From Neocallimastix lanati (nom. inval.) (Eukaryota; Neocallimastigomycota; Neocallimastigomycetes; Neocallimastigales; Neocallimastigaceae), in contig JACVTC010000358.1 of NCBI GenBank assembly GCA_016946835.1, positions 1-20,000 of the forward strand: DNA of 20,000 nucleotides, given 5' to 3'. Made by a program: the position numbers and the translations under genes. The notes under the pieces are model-generated. The model did not search any database, was not told the origin of the DNA, and saw only the letters and a program-made list of their open reading frames with translations. The number at the start of each line of letters is the position of its first letter. Position 1 is the first letter of the stretch. Shown here piece by piece: positions 1 through 11,509 of the stretch.

Positions 1-648
1 TTATATGATTAATATTAAAAAAAATTTACATTAGCAAATAAAAATATTTATATTTAATTATTTTTGTTACCAAAGCCTAATAACAAAGTATATAATTTTC
101 ATATTTTATTAATTATTTTATTATATATTAATTGGGTTATATAGTTATATATTATTTTATATATTTAAATTTTTCTTAAATTATTATAGAATATAATTTG
201 TGTTTTTTTTTTTTAAATAAACTTTTTTCATCAGATGAACAAATTTATATAAACTTCTTCATTAAATTTAATATATTATTAAATATTAAAATTTAATAAT
301 ATTATTATATAATCTTTAATATTTAATATATATGGATTATATGGATTATAGAATAAACTTAAAATAATTAAATAATAATAACAAAATATTAATTAAGACT
401 TATTGATATAAGTTTATAAAATAACTTTATAATTAAATAATTATTAATTTTTTTAAATAAATTTTTGAATTAAATCAAATAAATCTTAATTAATAAATTT
501 ATAAAAATAAAATAAAAATGTGTTATAAATGAATTTGATTATTATTATAAACCTAAATGAATTATATTACTTCTAAATTATTTAAATCTATTACCTACTA
601 ATAATGATAAAATTGATTCTTATAATTAACAAAGTTTATTGAAATTAT
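1..648. other. AT-rich spacer, no gene seen
   Basis: Almost pure A/T with short poly-T and TAA/ATT runs. No reading frame, splice-linked exon series or RNA-like GC island is visible on either strand. Confidence 0.6.
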
Positions 649-744
649 ATGAGTTGGAATATAAATAATCCCAATAATAATTTTAATGCTAATATAAATG
701 GTCTAAATAGTAATAATAATAATAAAATGATGATAAATAAATAA
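649..744 (+). CDS. Short asparagine-rich ORF, doubtful
   Basis: A 31-codon frame opens with ATG and reads MSWNINNPNNNFNANINGLN before an N-rich tail and a TAA stop. Composition (Trp, Pro, Gly and Asn in a sensible mixture) is better than the surrounding AT noise, so it could be a first exon or a remnant of one. No partner exon with a clear AG acceptor was found downstream. I do not recognise it, and chance cannot be excluded in a region this AT-rich. Confidence 0.15.
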   Translation: MSWNINNPNNNFNANINGLNSNNNNKMMINK

Positions 745-1543
<799 letters not shown>

Positions 1544-1674
1544 TTTTTTTGTTAAAAAAAGCTGTTTTTTATTTAATTGAATATTTTTTGTTAAGAAAAT
1601 TATATCTTATATAAATTATTGTATATAAAATTTTTAATTATATATATATATTAATTAATGTCAATCAATATTTG

Positions 1675-1700
1675 AAAAAAAAAAAAAAAAAAAAAAAAAA
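1675..1700. repeat. Poly-A tract, 26 bp
   Basis: An uninterrupted run of 26 A. It lies about 35 bp before the GC-enriched island at 1735-2122, so on the minus strand the island is followed by a T run. Confidence 0.95.
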
Positions 1701-1734
1701 GAGTTTATTCCTAAAAAAAGTCTTTTTAATTTTT

Positions 1735-2122
1735 ATCCTGGTGTTAGTACTTAGGACTAATACACATAAGGTCTATGGATAAATTACTTCTTGAATTTAT
1801 ATAGGGCGATTTTCGTTCTTCAAGATGGTGTTATGGCAAGTATTCCTTTTGATAGGCTATATAATTGTTAGTTCAGAGAGCATTTGATCTGAGAGGATTA
1901 GTGTTGTTGTTCCTCTATCAACGATGGTTCAAAAGATCATTGAAAAGAAGCCAACCATATAAAGCTAAAGCGGGGTATAGGGAATGTCTTTCATATTAGC
2001 TTTTTTAAATAGAGATGAGTGTCGATGACCAAGAGTATGCAAAGAATCCAATAAGACTTTGATACATTTAAGTGAGAGACTGGAGGCCCTATTGTCCTCT
2101 CTCTCGTTAATCCCAGTCAAGA
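1735..2122. other. GC-enriched island of unknown nature
   Basis: Roughly 390 bp with about 40% GC by eye, in surroundings below 20%. All six frames contain stops within about 45 codons, and no protein family is recognised. Two potential hairpins flank it: an imperfect one at 1741-1765 (arms GTGTTAGT and ACTAATACAC) and a GC-rich one at 2074-2105 (GAGAG with CTCTC outside, GAGG with CCTC inside). It could be a structured non-coding RNA of about 380 nt, a solo LTR or SINE-like remnant, or a decayed coding fragment. I see no target-site duplication and no match to snRNA, SRP or RNase P signatures that I know. Confidence 0.5.
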
Positions 2123-2755
2123 AAAAAAATATTAAAATGCTAAGATTAATTACAATATGTATATTTATGTTATATAATATAATAATGTATAATTAATAAC
2201 AAATAAAAAAAATTAATTATTAAAAGATAATTTTTTAAACTTTATTTATTAATTTTTTATATCAATTGAATTATATTTTTAAATTATATTTAATTGAAAA
2301 AAAATCTTTTATTTAAAGGAAAAATTAAAAAAAAAAAAAAAAAAAGATTTAATAGAATTAATTACAAATACACACATTACTATTTATATGTTTTTATTAT
2401 GAGAATAATTTATTAATTTATTAAAATTAATTATTTTTAATTATAAATTCTTTTTAGGAAATTTTTTTAATTTATTTAAATTTAATAATTATAGATAAAG
2501 TTAATTGCTAAATTATAATTTTAGATATTATATATAATTTTATATATATAAAAAAGAGAAAAGACTTTTATATAATAAACTTTATTTTTGATTATTCTAA
2601 AAATTTTTTATATTATTATTCACACTTATATAAATATATAGAAGTATGAAAAATATAATATATATATAATATATTTTCTTTTTGCATTTTATTTTATTTA
2701 GTTTTTACTTCTATTTTAATTTTTTTTTTTTAAAGATATAGTTAGATAAAAAAAA
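2123..2755. promoter_or_regulatory. 5' flank of RSPH14, AT-rich
   Basis: The 630 bp before the RSPH14 start hold AT-rich sequence with a poly-A run near 2327-2345 and a T9-10 run near 2721-2730. The A-rich leader directly before the ATG is typical of AT-rich eukaryotes. No specific promoter element can be assigned. Confidence 0.35.
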
Positions 2756-2978
2756 ATGAGTAATATAATAGAAGAAAAAGGCCAATTGTCCTTTGATGAT
2801 TTAAATGGTAAAAATTATGTATTAAAAATTATTTTGATAAATTGGTCATATTTATATAATATATGCAACTCTAAAATATATCAGTAATCAGATTAATATT
2901 TTATTTGAATTAATAATATATACTAAATATGAGTGATATAACGTTACATTAATAAATTAAAGAAAAAATATAAATATA

Positions 2979-3010
<32 letters not shown>

Positions 3011-3036
3011 AATATATATAATAATAATAATAATAA

Positions 3037-3106
<70 letters not shown>

Positions 3107-5870
3107 TAATAATATTAACAATAATCATATAAAATTAAATTATGAAATATTAATTTTTATGCTTTATAATATTAATAATTTTTTTATTATATATTTAAAA
3201 TAAATAATTATAACTGAATGGATTTAAAAGAAAAAAAGGGGGCAAATGAAAGAATTTCTTCAGTATTAAATTCTCATAAAGAAAGTCAAAGAAAGTTAAG
3301 GGCGGCATTACAGAAAATCCAATAATAGGAGATGATCAATATGAAAAATTAAGTCGAAAATTCAAGAAGAGAGAAAACATGATTTAGAAAGACAAAAATA
3401 TTGAATAGATTTAAAGATGTAAGAATTCCAATATTTAATTAGTCCAAAACATGAAACTATGATAGTATTTTAAAAGAAGATTTAAGTTATCCTGTTGTTC
3501 CTGACCGTTTATTACCAAATAAAACTGATGTTGCTTATGAAAGAGATGGAATTCCTCAGTTGGTATGATATAAATAAAGATAAATATATATACTATTATT
3601 ATTTAATTTTTTTTTATTATTTATTATTTTACTTTATGATATAATAATCTTAAAATATTTAAACCTAAAAAAATTTATTTTTTATTTTATTTGCTCTATT
3701 TACACATTTCTAAAATACATATATATATATATATATTATTATATATTACATTATTTGATGGATCATTAATACCAATAATAATATAGGTATCTCAAATATC
3801 TAGTAAAGATGATGTTATTTGCCAAAAGTCTTTAATAATTTTATGTCAAATGTTCCATAAACCAGAAAATATATATCTTGGTTTTGTTGAAGGTAAATTT
3901 TATTAGAAATTTGTATAAATGTAATTTGAAATAAAATCATCATTTTTTTCATTATATAATTAATTGTTATATTGTTATATTGTTATATATATTTAAAAAA
4001 TATTATTATTATTATTATTATTGTTATTATTATTATTGTTATTATTATTATTGTTATTATTATTATTGTTATTATTATTATTGTTATTGTTATTATTGTT
4101 ATTGTTATTATTGTTATTATTATTATATAGATGTTCTTAATAAAGCAATAAGGATGATTAATGATCCCAGAATTTTGGTTAGACAAAAAGTTACAGAATT
4201 GCTTTATTTATATTCAAGTAAATAATATATTGATATTAAAATAAAATAAAATAAATAAATAAAATAAAAATTTAAAATAACTATTATATGTAATTTTTAA
4301 TCTTCATATTTTATTTTTTATTTTTTATTATTATTAATTTTTTTTATAATAAAAAGCACATACTTATGGTAAACAAAAGTTATTAGAAAAATTAAATATA
4401 TTAAATATTTTATCAAATCGTTTTAGTGATAAAGATGAAGTCGTTAGAAAAAATACATATAAAACTTTTCTTAAATTATGTGAACATCAAGATGGTGAAT
4501 ATTACATGTGATTTTTGCTAATTATTACTAAAAAAAACAATTTTGATTAACATAAATATATTAAAAAATTTAATCCTAATATTAATATCAAAATTGACAT
4601 ATATTACTTTAGGTATTGATGCTGTATTGAATCTTTTTTTATTTAATCGATTGGTAAAATTAATTGATGATGAAAAAATGGCTTTAAAAAGTATTATATT
4701 AGAAATTATTGCAAAGTGTATACGATATGGAAAACCGAAAATTATGCCCGCTGCTGCAATTAAATTAAATATTATTGTATTCTCTAAAAGTCTCTTATTA
4801 TCAGGAGTAAATAGTGAAAAAGTTAAAATAGCGGCATCAAAATGTGTACAGGCTTTATGGTAATTAATATATATTATTTCATTTTAAATATTATATATAT
4901 AATTATAATCTTTTATATATTTTAATATTAAATAAATAATTATGATGATTAAAATCACTTTTTTTTTATTATAATTAAAATATAAATAAATATTAAAAAT
5001 ATACTTATAATAATATAACAGTTATTATGAAGAAGGAAAAGAATTAGCTACTAAGCATGGTCTTATTGACATTTTTGTTCAAATTATGGTTGTATCTTCG
5101 AATGAACTAAGAAGAGAAGCTGCTAAAGCATTAATGTGGTATGTTAATAATTAATATATATGTATTACTATTATCAAAGGTTAATTATTGGATGGATATT
5201 AATAATAAAAAAAATATTATAATAAATCATTAATAAGGATAACTTTATATTGTGATGCAAAAAAAAAAATAAATAAAGAGGGTATTCACTCTATTATATG
5301 GATGTTAAATGATGACAGTGACCCATCTTTCCAATTATCATTAATTAAAGTATTTATAGTTTTTAATTTATATAATTTTTTAAGGGTTAAAATGAAATAA
5401 ATATTATTTACTTGTTTTAATGATAATATTAATGGTAATAAAATTTATTAATAAACTCATTCTATAAATAGATTTTAACAAATTGTGCAGAAGATCCAGT
5501 TGGAAGAGAAGTTATTGATTTAAATTGCTCATCAAAGGTATTAATAATAATAATAAAAAAAAAAACATATTTATTAATATATATAAATATATAATGTTCG
5601 TATCAAAAAAAAAAAAAAAAAAAAAAATTTACTATTAAATTTTTTTTTTTTTGTAAAAATTTATATAAATATATTGCCTTTTGTAATTTATAAAATTATT
5701 ACAATATTATTGAAATATATATACATGTATATAATATATATCAGTTAAAACGTTTAGCAACTTCATCTCCATCAGAATTAATTCTTAAAGCAGCAAGAAT
5801 TGCTTTAAGTGTAATATATTGGAAACCATGGAAAAAATATAATTTCGAAGAAGAAAGCAAAAATTTGTAG
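2756..5870 (+). CDS. RSPH14: Radial spoke head protein 14 (armadillo repeats), ten exons
   Basis: RSPH14 (RTDR1) is an armadillo-repeat subunit of the radial spoke, the axonemal complex that passes signals from the central pair to the dyneins in motile cilia. Exons read in phase: 2756-2807, 3231-3562, 3787-3892, 4131-4217, 4357-4494, 4613-4859, 5022-5138, 5238-5349, 5472-5537 and 5745-5870 (TAG). Introns are 99-423 bp, begin GTAAAA/GTATGA/GTAAAT/GTGAAT and end AG. The protein is about 461 residues, longer than the roughly 350-residue human form because of an N-terminal extension (exons 1-2). Family marks include PDRLLPNKTDVAYERDGIPQ at the first repeat, VRQKVTELLYLYSS, and the C-terminal AARIALSVIYWKPWKKYN, which matches the family's RIAISVIEFKP-like end. 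Exon 2 carries several frame disruptions and in-frame stops (first TAA at 3323, TAG 3440, TGA 3452) although its entry and exit phases agree. Exon 1 is the least certain exon. Confidence 0.9.
2808..3230 (+). other. Intron 1 of RSPH14 with microsatellites
   Basis: The longest intron (423 bp). The donor GTAAAA follows the first 17 codons, and the acceptor at AAAAG keeps the frame so that GAA-AAA-AAG continues. It contains an AAAT array (about 2979-3009) and a TAA array (about 3018-3108). Confidence 0.6.
3893..4130 (+). repeat. RSPH14 intron 3 filled by patterned TTA/TTG array
   Basis: The intron runs GTAAAT to ATATAG. About 120 bp (4003-4125) are TTA units interrupted by TTG, first as four or five 15-bp units of TTATTATTATTATTG type and then as shorter TTATTG and TTATTATTG units. 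Three copies of an 8-bp TGTTATAT-type unit precede it near 3965-3988. Long tyrosine/isoleucine reading frames across this stretch are repeat artefacts. Confidence 0.85.
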
Positions 5871-6806
5871 TTTAGAAATAAATATTATATAGTTAATATT
5901 TATTTAATAATTCTTATTCTTTTATTATTTTTCTTTAATTCTCTCATTGTTATATTTATTATTATTAAAAAAGGTTCAATTTTTTTTTTTTTTTATTTTG
6001 ATCTTTTTTTTATTTTTTTTATTTTTTATTTTTTTTTGTTTTTATTTTTATTTTATTTTTATTGTTCTTATTATTATTTTAATATTGCAATAACTTACTA
6101 CATAAATAGATCTTTTTTTCTTCTTATATATTTATATATATTTCTATAAATTTTTAATATTTTAATTTTTAAAAATAGCAATACATTATTCACATATATA
6201 AAATTTATATTAATTATTAATTATAAGTATTTAATAAAAATCAAATAAATTTAAATAATTCAAAAATTCGAAAAAGAAAATTTTATTCTTTAGTATATAA
6301 AAGATACTATTTTTTTTTTATTAATACTAATATTAATATTATAACATTACCATTTATTTTTTATATTTAAATACGGAGTTTTTATATTTAATTTTTATTT
6401 ATTTTTATTTTTTTTCATCAATTTATTATATTTATTTTTTTTTTTTTATTTATTTATATTTATTTATATTTATTTATTTATTTTATTTTTTTTTTTATTT
6501 TTATTTTTTTAAATTAATTAAAAAAGATATTTTAAAATGAAAAAATTTGAACAAAAAAAGTAATAAATATAATAATAATAGATAAATTAATGAAAAATAA
6601 TAATAAATAATAAATCAATAAATAAAATAAAATATTTGAGAAATTTTATTTTATTTATTTCATTTTATTTTTTATTTTTTATTTTTTATTTTTTTATTTT
6701 TTTTTTTATTTTTTTATTTTTAATTTTATTTTTTTGGATAAAATAACAATAGTAAAAATAAATTATATAAATACTTTTACTTTATCATTCTAATTATAAA
6801 TAAATA

Positions 6807-6841
<35 letters not shown>

Positions 6842-6920
6842 CATCACTAAATATAATTATATCTATTTTAATTATTAAAATTATAAACATAGAATATAAA
6901 TAAGATTTTTTTTTCTTTTT
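5871..6920. other. T/A-rich spacer between convergent genes
   Basis: Holds the 3' flanks of RSPH14 (plus) and the low-complexity gene (minus). It has T-rich stretches with TATTT units (5980-6060, 6400-6520, 6650-6735) and a T28 run at 6814-6841. No gene is seen; it presumably contains both polyadenylation regions. Confidence 0.6.
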
Positions 6921-8430
6921 TTAAAGATTATTATCAATATAATATTGATATCTTTTACGAATATGAATAGGTAATGTTGGATCTTGTAATCGATTTTTAA
7001 GAAACTCATTACAATCTGAAATATCTTTTCTTTGACGTCTTCTCCTTGTCCTTGTCGAAAGTAAAGGTAGCTCATTACTATTTGATTCGTTACTTGATAC
7101 GATAGGTAATGGTATTGTATTATCCGATGAATTATCTGTAAAAATAGGTAATGCTTTTTCAAATGTTGATGATGGTGAAATTATTGGCTTTATAATTATT
7201 GGTTCTTTCAATTTTTCTACTGATGTATCAATTGTGGGTTTTGCCAATGGTAATACAATTTCATTCTTTTCTGATTCATTTTTTTCCTCTTTAGGATCAT
7301 TTTTTATATTCGAAAGTACCTCATTACTATCTGATTCGTTATTTGATACGATAGGTAATGGTAATGATTTATCTAATGAATTATTTGTAAAAATAGGTAA
7401 TGCTTTTTCAAAAGATGATGATGGTGAAATTATTGGCTTTATAATTATTGGTTCTTTCAATTTTTCTACCGAAGTATCAGTTGTGGGTTTTACTAATGGT
7501 AATACTTCATTCTTTTCTGATTTCACCTTTTCTTCTTTAGAATCATTTTTCAAATTATCATTTCTAGTATTATTTTCATTACTTTTTTTACCTTACTATT
7601 TTCTTTTTCATCGAATACACTGTTTGAATTTTCATTATTTTTATTATTTTCATTATTTCTTTTATTTTTACTTACATTCAAATTTTTAGTCAACGATTTT
7701 TCGTTTAATGTTAATGAAGATAAATCATACGTAATTTTATCGATTTCATTACTATAAACAGCTATATCTTGATTTATAGGTGTTAAATTGTTTTTTATTG
7801 AAATTTTACTTTCTTCATTTTTATTTTTAAATTTATCTTTTTCTTCTTTTTCTGTTTTATGATTTAATGTATTACTTTTAGTATTATTATTACTTAACAA
7901 AAGACTAGTTCTTTTCATAGCTGAAAAAGATTTATCATTTTTATAATTTAAAAAAGTTGGAGCTGATTTAGGTGAAATTGACTCAGACATCCAATAATTT
8001 CTATTTTTATAGTTATTACTAAATGGATTATTTGGATTGAATTCTGCATTATTAATTGTTGGTGGAGAATAAACTGCTTGATTTGATTCTAAAGAATTCA
8101 AAGAAGAGGAAGACAAAGAACTACTTGAAGTTAATGACGAAGATGAATGATTGTTAGAAAATGTTGATGAAGATAAATAAGATGAGGATAAAGAATTTTC
8201 ATAATCTACTGATTTTGATGAAGATGGAATTGGTATAGGTGAAGTAAATGAAACGTTATTTGTTAACTCTATTTCATTATGTTTATTTTATTACTGAATT
8301 CCATTTCATTATAAATATTTATCCCATTATTGAAATTATCATTATCTGATTTTTTTTCACTTATAGTATTTTCTTTATCTTTTAATGATTCTGCATTTTC
8401 AGTTGTTATATTATCTTTAATTTCTGCCAT
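6921..8430 (-). CDS. Low-complexity Ser/Asn/Lys-rich protein with 83-residue tandem repeat
   Basis: I do not recognise a family. The frame starts at ATG 8430 (MAEIKDNITTENAESLKDKE) and ends with TAA at 6923-6921, about 503 residues without introns. It is continuous only if one base is added at two A/T runs: near 8286-8289 and at the T7 run 7583-7589 (plus-strand numbering). In order: an acidic Asn-rich start, a serine-rich stretch (SSSSLTSSSSLSSSSLNSLE), a Lys/Asn-rich hydrophilic middle, two copies of an 83-residue unit containing KLKEPIIIKPIISPSS and FEKALPIF, and a basic C-terminus with RTRRRRQRK that could serve as a nuclear localisation signal. The protein is probably largely disordered. 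It ends convergently with RSPH14, and its start lies 136 bp beyond the end of the SH3 gene on the same strand. Confidence 0.7.
7071..7565 (-). repeat. Two tandem 249-bp coding repeats
   Basis: Plus-strand copies begin at 7071 and 7320 with CTCATTACTAT, and internal landmarks (AAAATAGGTAATGCTTTTTC at 7141 and 7390) keep a spacing of 249 bp, exactly 83 codons. One codon-sized indel sits near the far end (after 7500). Most differences conserve the protein, such as TTDTSVEKLKEP versus TIDTSVEKLKEP. Confidence 0.92.
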
Positions 8431-8566
8431 TAATAAATCCTTTTTTTTTTTTTTTTTATTTTCATTTTAATTTTTTTTATACAATATAATAAAAATATAT
8501 ATATATTATTTATATATTTAGAGAAATGAAACAAATTTAACAATTTTTAATTAATATGGTTAAATA

Positions 8567-9717
8567 TTATATATTTACTGCTTCTGTAGGTGGAAAAATT
8601 ACGATTCCTGTTCCTCCACTTTCTGCCATTTGTAAGCATTTTAATGGAAACATTCCACTTTCACCTGACGCAGGATGATAACTTTTTAAATTAATAATAA
8701 TTGATTAATTAATTGTAATATAATTATTTATAATTACTAAGAAATTATATATATGTACATGCATTAAAATTAAGGTTATAATAATATAAAAATATAATTT
8801 TCTATATTTACCCAAATGCCCATCCATCAGGGAAAAAGTGTTGTATTGCTACGGCGTCATCTTTTTTTAATGACAACAAATCAGGGTTAGCCTTTTTATT
8901 ACTTGACTTTTCATTATGACTATCATAACTATGATAAGATGGATAACATGTTAAATTTTCCATAATTAATGATAATGGATGTACATTAGAATAATCCTCT
9001 TTTTCTTCAGTTACTACAATATTTATGTTTCGGACTTTGTAGTATTCTTTTCATAGTCCTTTGGATCTATAATATTATCATTATGTTTATGAATAAATTC
9101 ACTACCATCATGAGATAGAGTAATACTTCTACCACCACCTCCACCCCATCTTTTTTCTTTTATTTTCTTATTTCGATGATGATGGTGATGGTGGTGATGT
9201 TTAGTATGATAATTGTTTTCTTGGAAAAGAGGTTGCTTATTTTCATAATTATTTGTTGGAATATTTAAATAATTTTGTTTAATATTATCAATATTATTCA
9301 TTATAGGTAGTGAACCTACAGTTGTTTGTGAATATTTTGATTGAATTATAGTTGCATTGACATTTGTATCAATAAATGAACTATTTAATTTTAAACCTTT
9401 ATTTTTAAGTAGATATACACCTTTCTTTTCTCCAGATATATTTTTACTCATATATAGTGGGGGCTTATTACTAATTGTTTGCTGATGCAAAGAAACTGAA
9501 GAAGCGTTTTGATGATCTCTTTCGTTTAATTGCTTGAACTCTCCATTTTTTATTATTTCTGGTTGCTTTTTTTTATTTTCCAAAGGTCCAGTTAATTGAC
9601 TATTTTGTTTAATAATAGAGGATAGTGAAGAAGAAACTTCATTTATTTTTTTATTTCTGTCTTTTCAAACAAAGATGATTGTGATGAGGTATTGGTATCA
9701 AATGACATATTACTCAT
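8567..9717 (-). CDS. SH3-domain protein with disordered, His- and Gly-tract region
   Basis: Two exons, 9717-8812 and 8681-8567, flank a 130-bp intron (donor GTAAAT, acceptor AAAAAG); the stop is TAA at 8569-8567. About 340 residues. The start ATG at 9717 gives MSNMSFDTNTSSQSSLFEKT. The frame needs one added base at the T7 run 9646-9652 and one near 9027-9029 (plus numbering). Residues up to about 230 are disordered, with HHHHHHHH and GGGGG tracts. The C-terminal third holds an SH3 domain: PDLLSLKKDDAVAIQHFFPD, then GWAFGYHPASGESGMFPLKC. The DGWA, G-x(4)-SGE-x-G and FPL elements match fungal SH3 domains that bind proline-rich partners in signalling, polarity and cortical actin. The intron cuts the domain inside GWAFG. 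I cannot name the family member. Confidence 0.85.
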
Positions 9718-9780
9718 TTGTATTTTATCAATTTTTAAATTTTTCTATTTTATTACAGTGTTTTTTTTATTATTATTATT

Positions 9781-10249
9781 TTAAGAAGGGCATAAAATAT
9801 ATTAATAGTAGATATAATTTTATAATTTATTTATGCACTTTTATTATTATTATTGTTGCTTTTGTTGTTATTTATTTATTAAAGTTTTTTCTTTATGCTA
9901 TGTAATTAAATAATATATTTAGACTTTAATAAAAGTTTATATATTTAGAATTATTTTGTTCTATTATAATTAAATAAGTATTTAATTTTATGAAAAATGA
10001 AAAAAATAAAAAAGTTAAGAAGGGGCATAAAATATATTAATAGTAGATATAATTTTATAATTTATTTATGCACTTTTATTATTATTATTGTTGCTTTTGT
10101 TGTTATTTATTTATTAAAGTTTTTTCTTTATGCTATGTAATTAAATAATATATTTAGACTTTAATAAAAGTTTATATATTTAGAATTATTTTGTTCTATT
10201 ATAATTAAATAAGTATTTAATTTTATGAAAAATGAAAAAAATAAAAAAG
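9781..10249. repeat. Near-perfect tandem duplication, 234 and 235 bp
   Basis: Copy 1 is 9781-10014 and copy 2 is 10015-10249. Both begin TTAAGAAGG and end AATAAAAAAG. Reading them side by side, the only difference I see is GGG versus GGGG at the eighth to eleventh bases. The pair starts 64 bp upstream of the start codon of the minus-strand SH3 gene, so it lies in that gene's 5' flank. No frame in it looks coding. Confidence 0.95.
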
Positions 10250-10383
10250 TAATAATTAGATATTGAGAAAGAATATACAATGAATATATATAATAAATAT
10301 GAAATATTTTAAAAAATAATTATTGTTAAGTTATAAATATTGTATGATGTAAAAACAAAGTTTTTTTAATATTATTAATTAAT

Positions 10384-10422
<39 letters not shown>

Positions 10423-11256
10423 TTTACATAATTGATAAATTTGTAAATATATTATTTTTATTTTTAAATAAATATTAAATATAAAAAAAATAATGCATTA
10501 TTAAATAAAATAATTATATATATATTTAATGAATAATAAAATGTTTGATAATTATGGAAATAAACATTTCAAATTACTACTTTAATAGTAATTTTTATAA
10601 ATTTTTTAATAATAAAGTAATAAAGTTCAAAAAAAAGAAACCATAACTTTTTTATATATAATACAATTAATAAATTATTTCTGATATATTATATCCAGTT
10701 TTCTTATCAAAGATAAAAAAAATATAAAATATATATATATATATTTTCAAAATTATTCTTAATGTTTACATTATTAAAGATTATTTTTCATTTAAAGTAG
10801 ATAAATTATTATGTTATTTATGTTAATATTTTATCAAGTATTAATAAAATAATAATAACAATTAATAACAATAAAAAAAAATTTTTTTTAAAATTTAATT
10901 AAAAATTTTTAAAATATATTTATTCTTTTTTTAATTATGATTGGTTACAAATGAATTTAAATGACTTTTTCTTATTTTTCTTTTTTAAAATTAAAAATAC
11001 ATGTATTTTATTTTATATTCTTTTATTATCTAATTAAATGTAACAGAATGAATTTTAATAAAAAATTTTTTCCCTTAAATTTTTTTAAATATAAATCGAT
11101 CAATATAAATTTATTACATTATAATGCAAATAAATTAATTTAATCAATCACATATATTTGAATATATTATATTATTTACAACATTATATAAAAATCTTAT
11201 TTAATAGTTAAAATCAAATGAAAAATATCAACGAAAAAACTAGAAAAATAAAAAAG
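10250..11256. other. AT-rich spacer with A34 run
   Basis: Apart from a 34-base A run at 10385-10418 and short AT dinucleotide runs, nothing is recognised. Reading frames here are Phe/Asn/Lys/Ile-rich and not convincing. Confidence 0.6.
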
Positions 11257-11439
<183 letters not shown>

Positions 11440-11509
11440 GATTGTTTATTGAAATTTACTTTTATTCTATTTTATGTTAAGTATATGATGTTTTTTTTTT
11501 TTTATTTCC

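Noticed and set aside
1735-2122. Solo LTR reading of the GC-enriched island
   Set aside because: TG and CA ends can be picked, but no matching 4-6 bp target duplication flanks any choice, so it is kept only as one possibility.
3980-4225. Tyrosine- or isoleucine-rich reading frames over the TTA/TTG array
   Set aside because: They are translations of a microsatellite inside RSPH14 intron 3; only the last part (4131-4217) is real coding sequence.
7234-7689. Plus-strand Phe/Ser-rich frame of 151 codons
   Set aside because: Antisense shadow of the minus-strand low-complexity gene, whose repeat structure is conserved in the minus-strand frame.
9583-9583. Possible protein start at this position for the SH3 gene
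   Set aside because: The codon is TTG, not ATG. The reading continues upstream in the same frame to the homopolymer break at 9646-9652, and an ATG at 9717 with an A-rich leader fits better.
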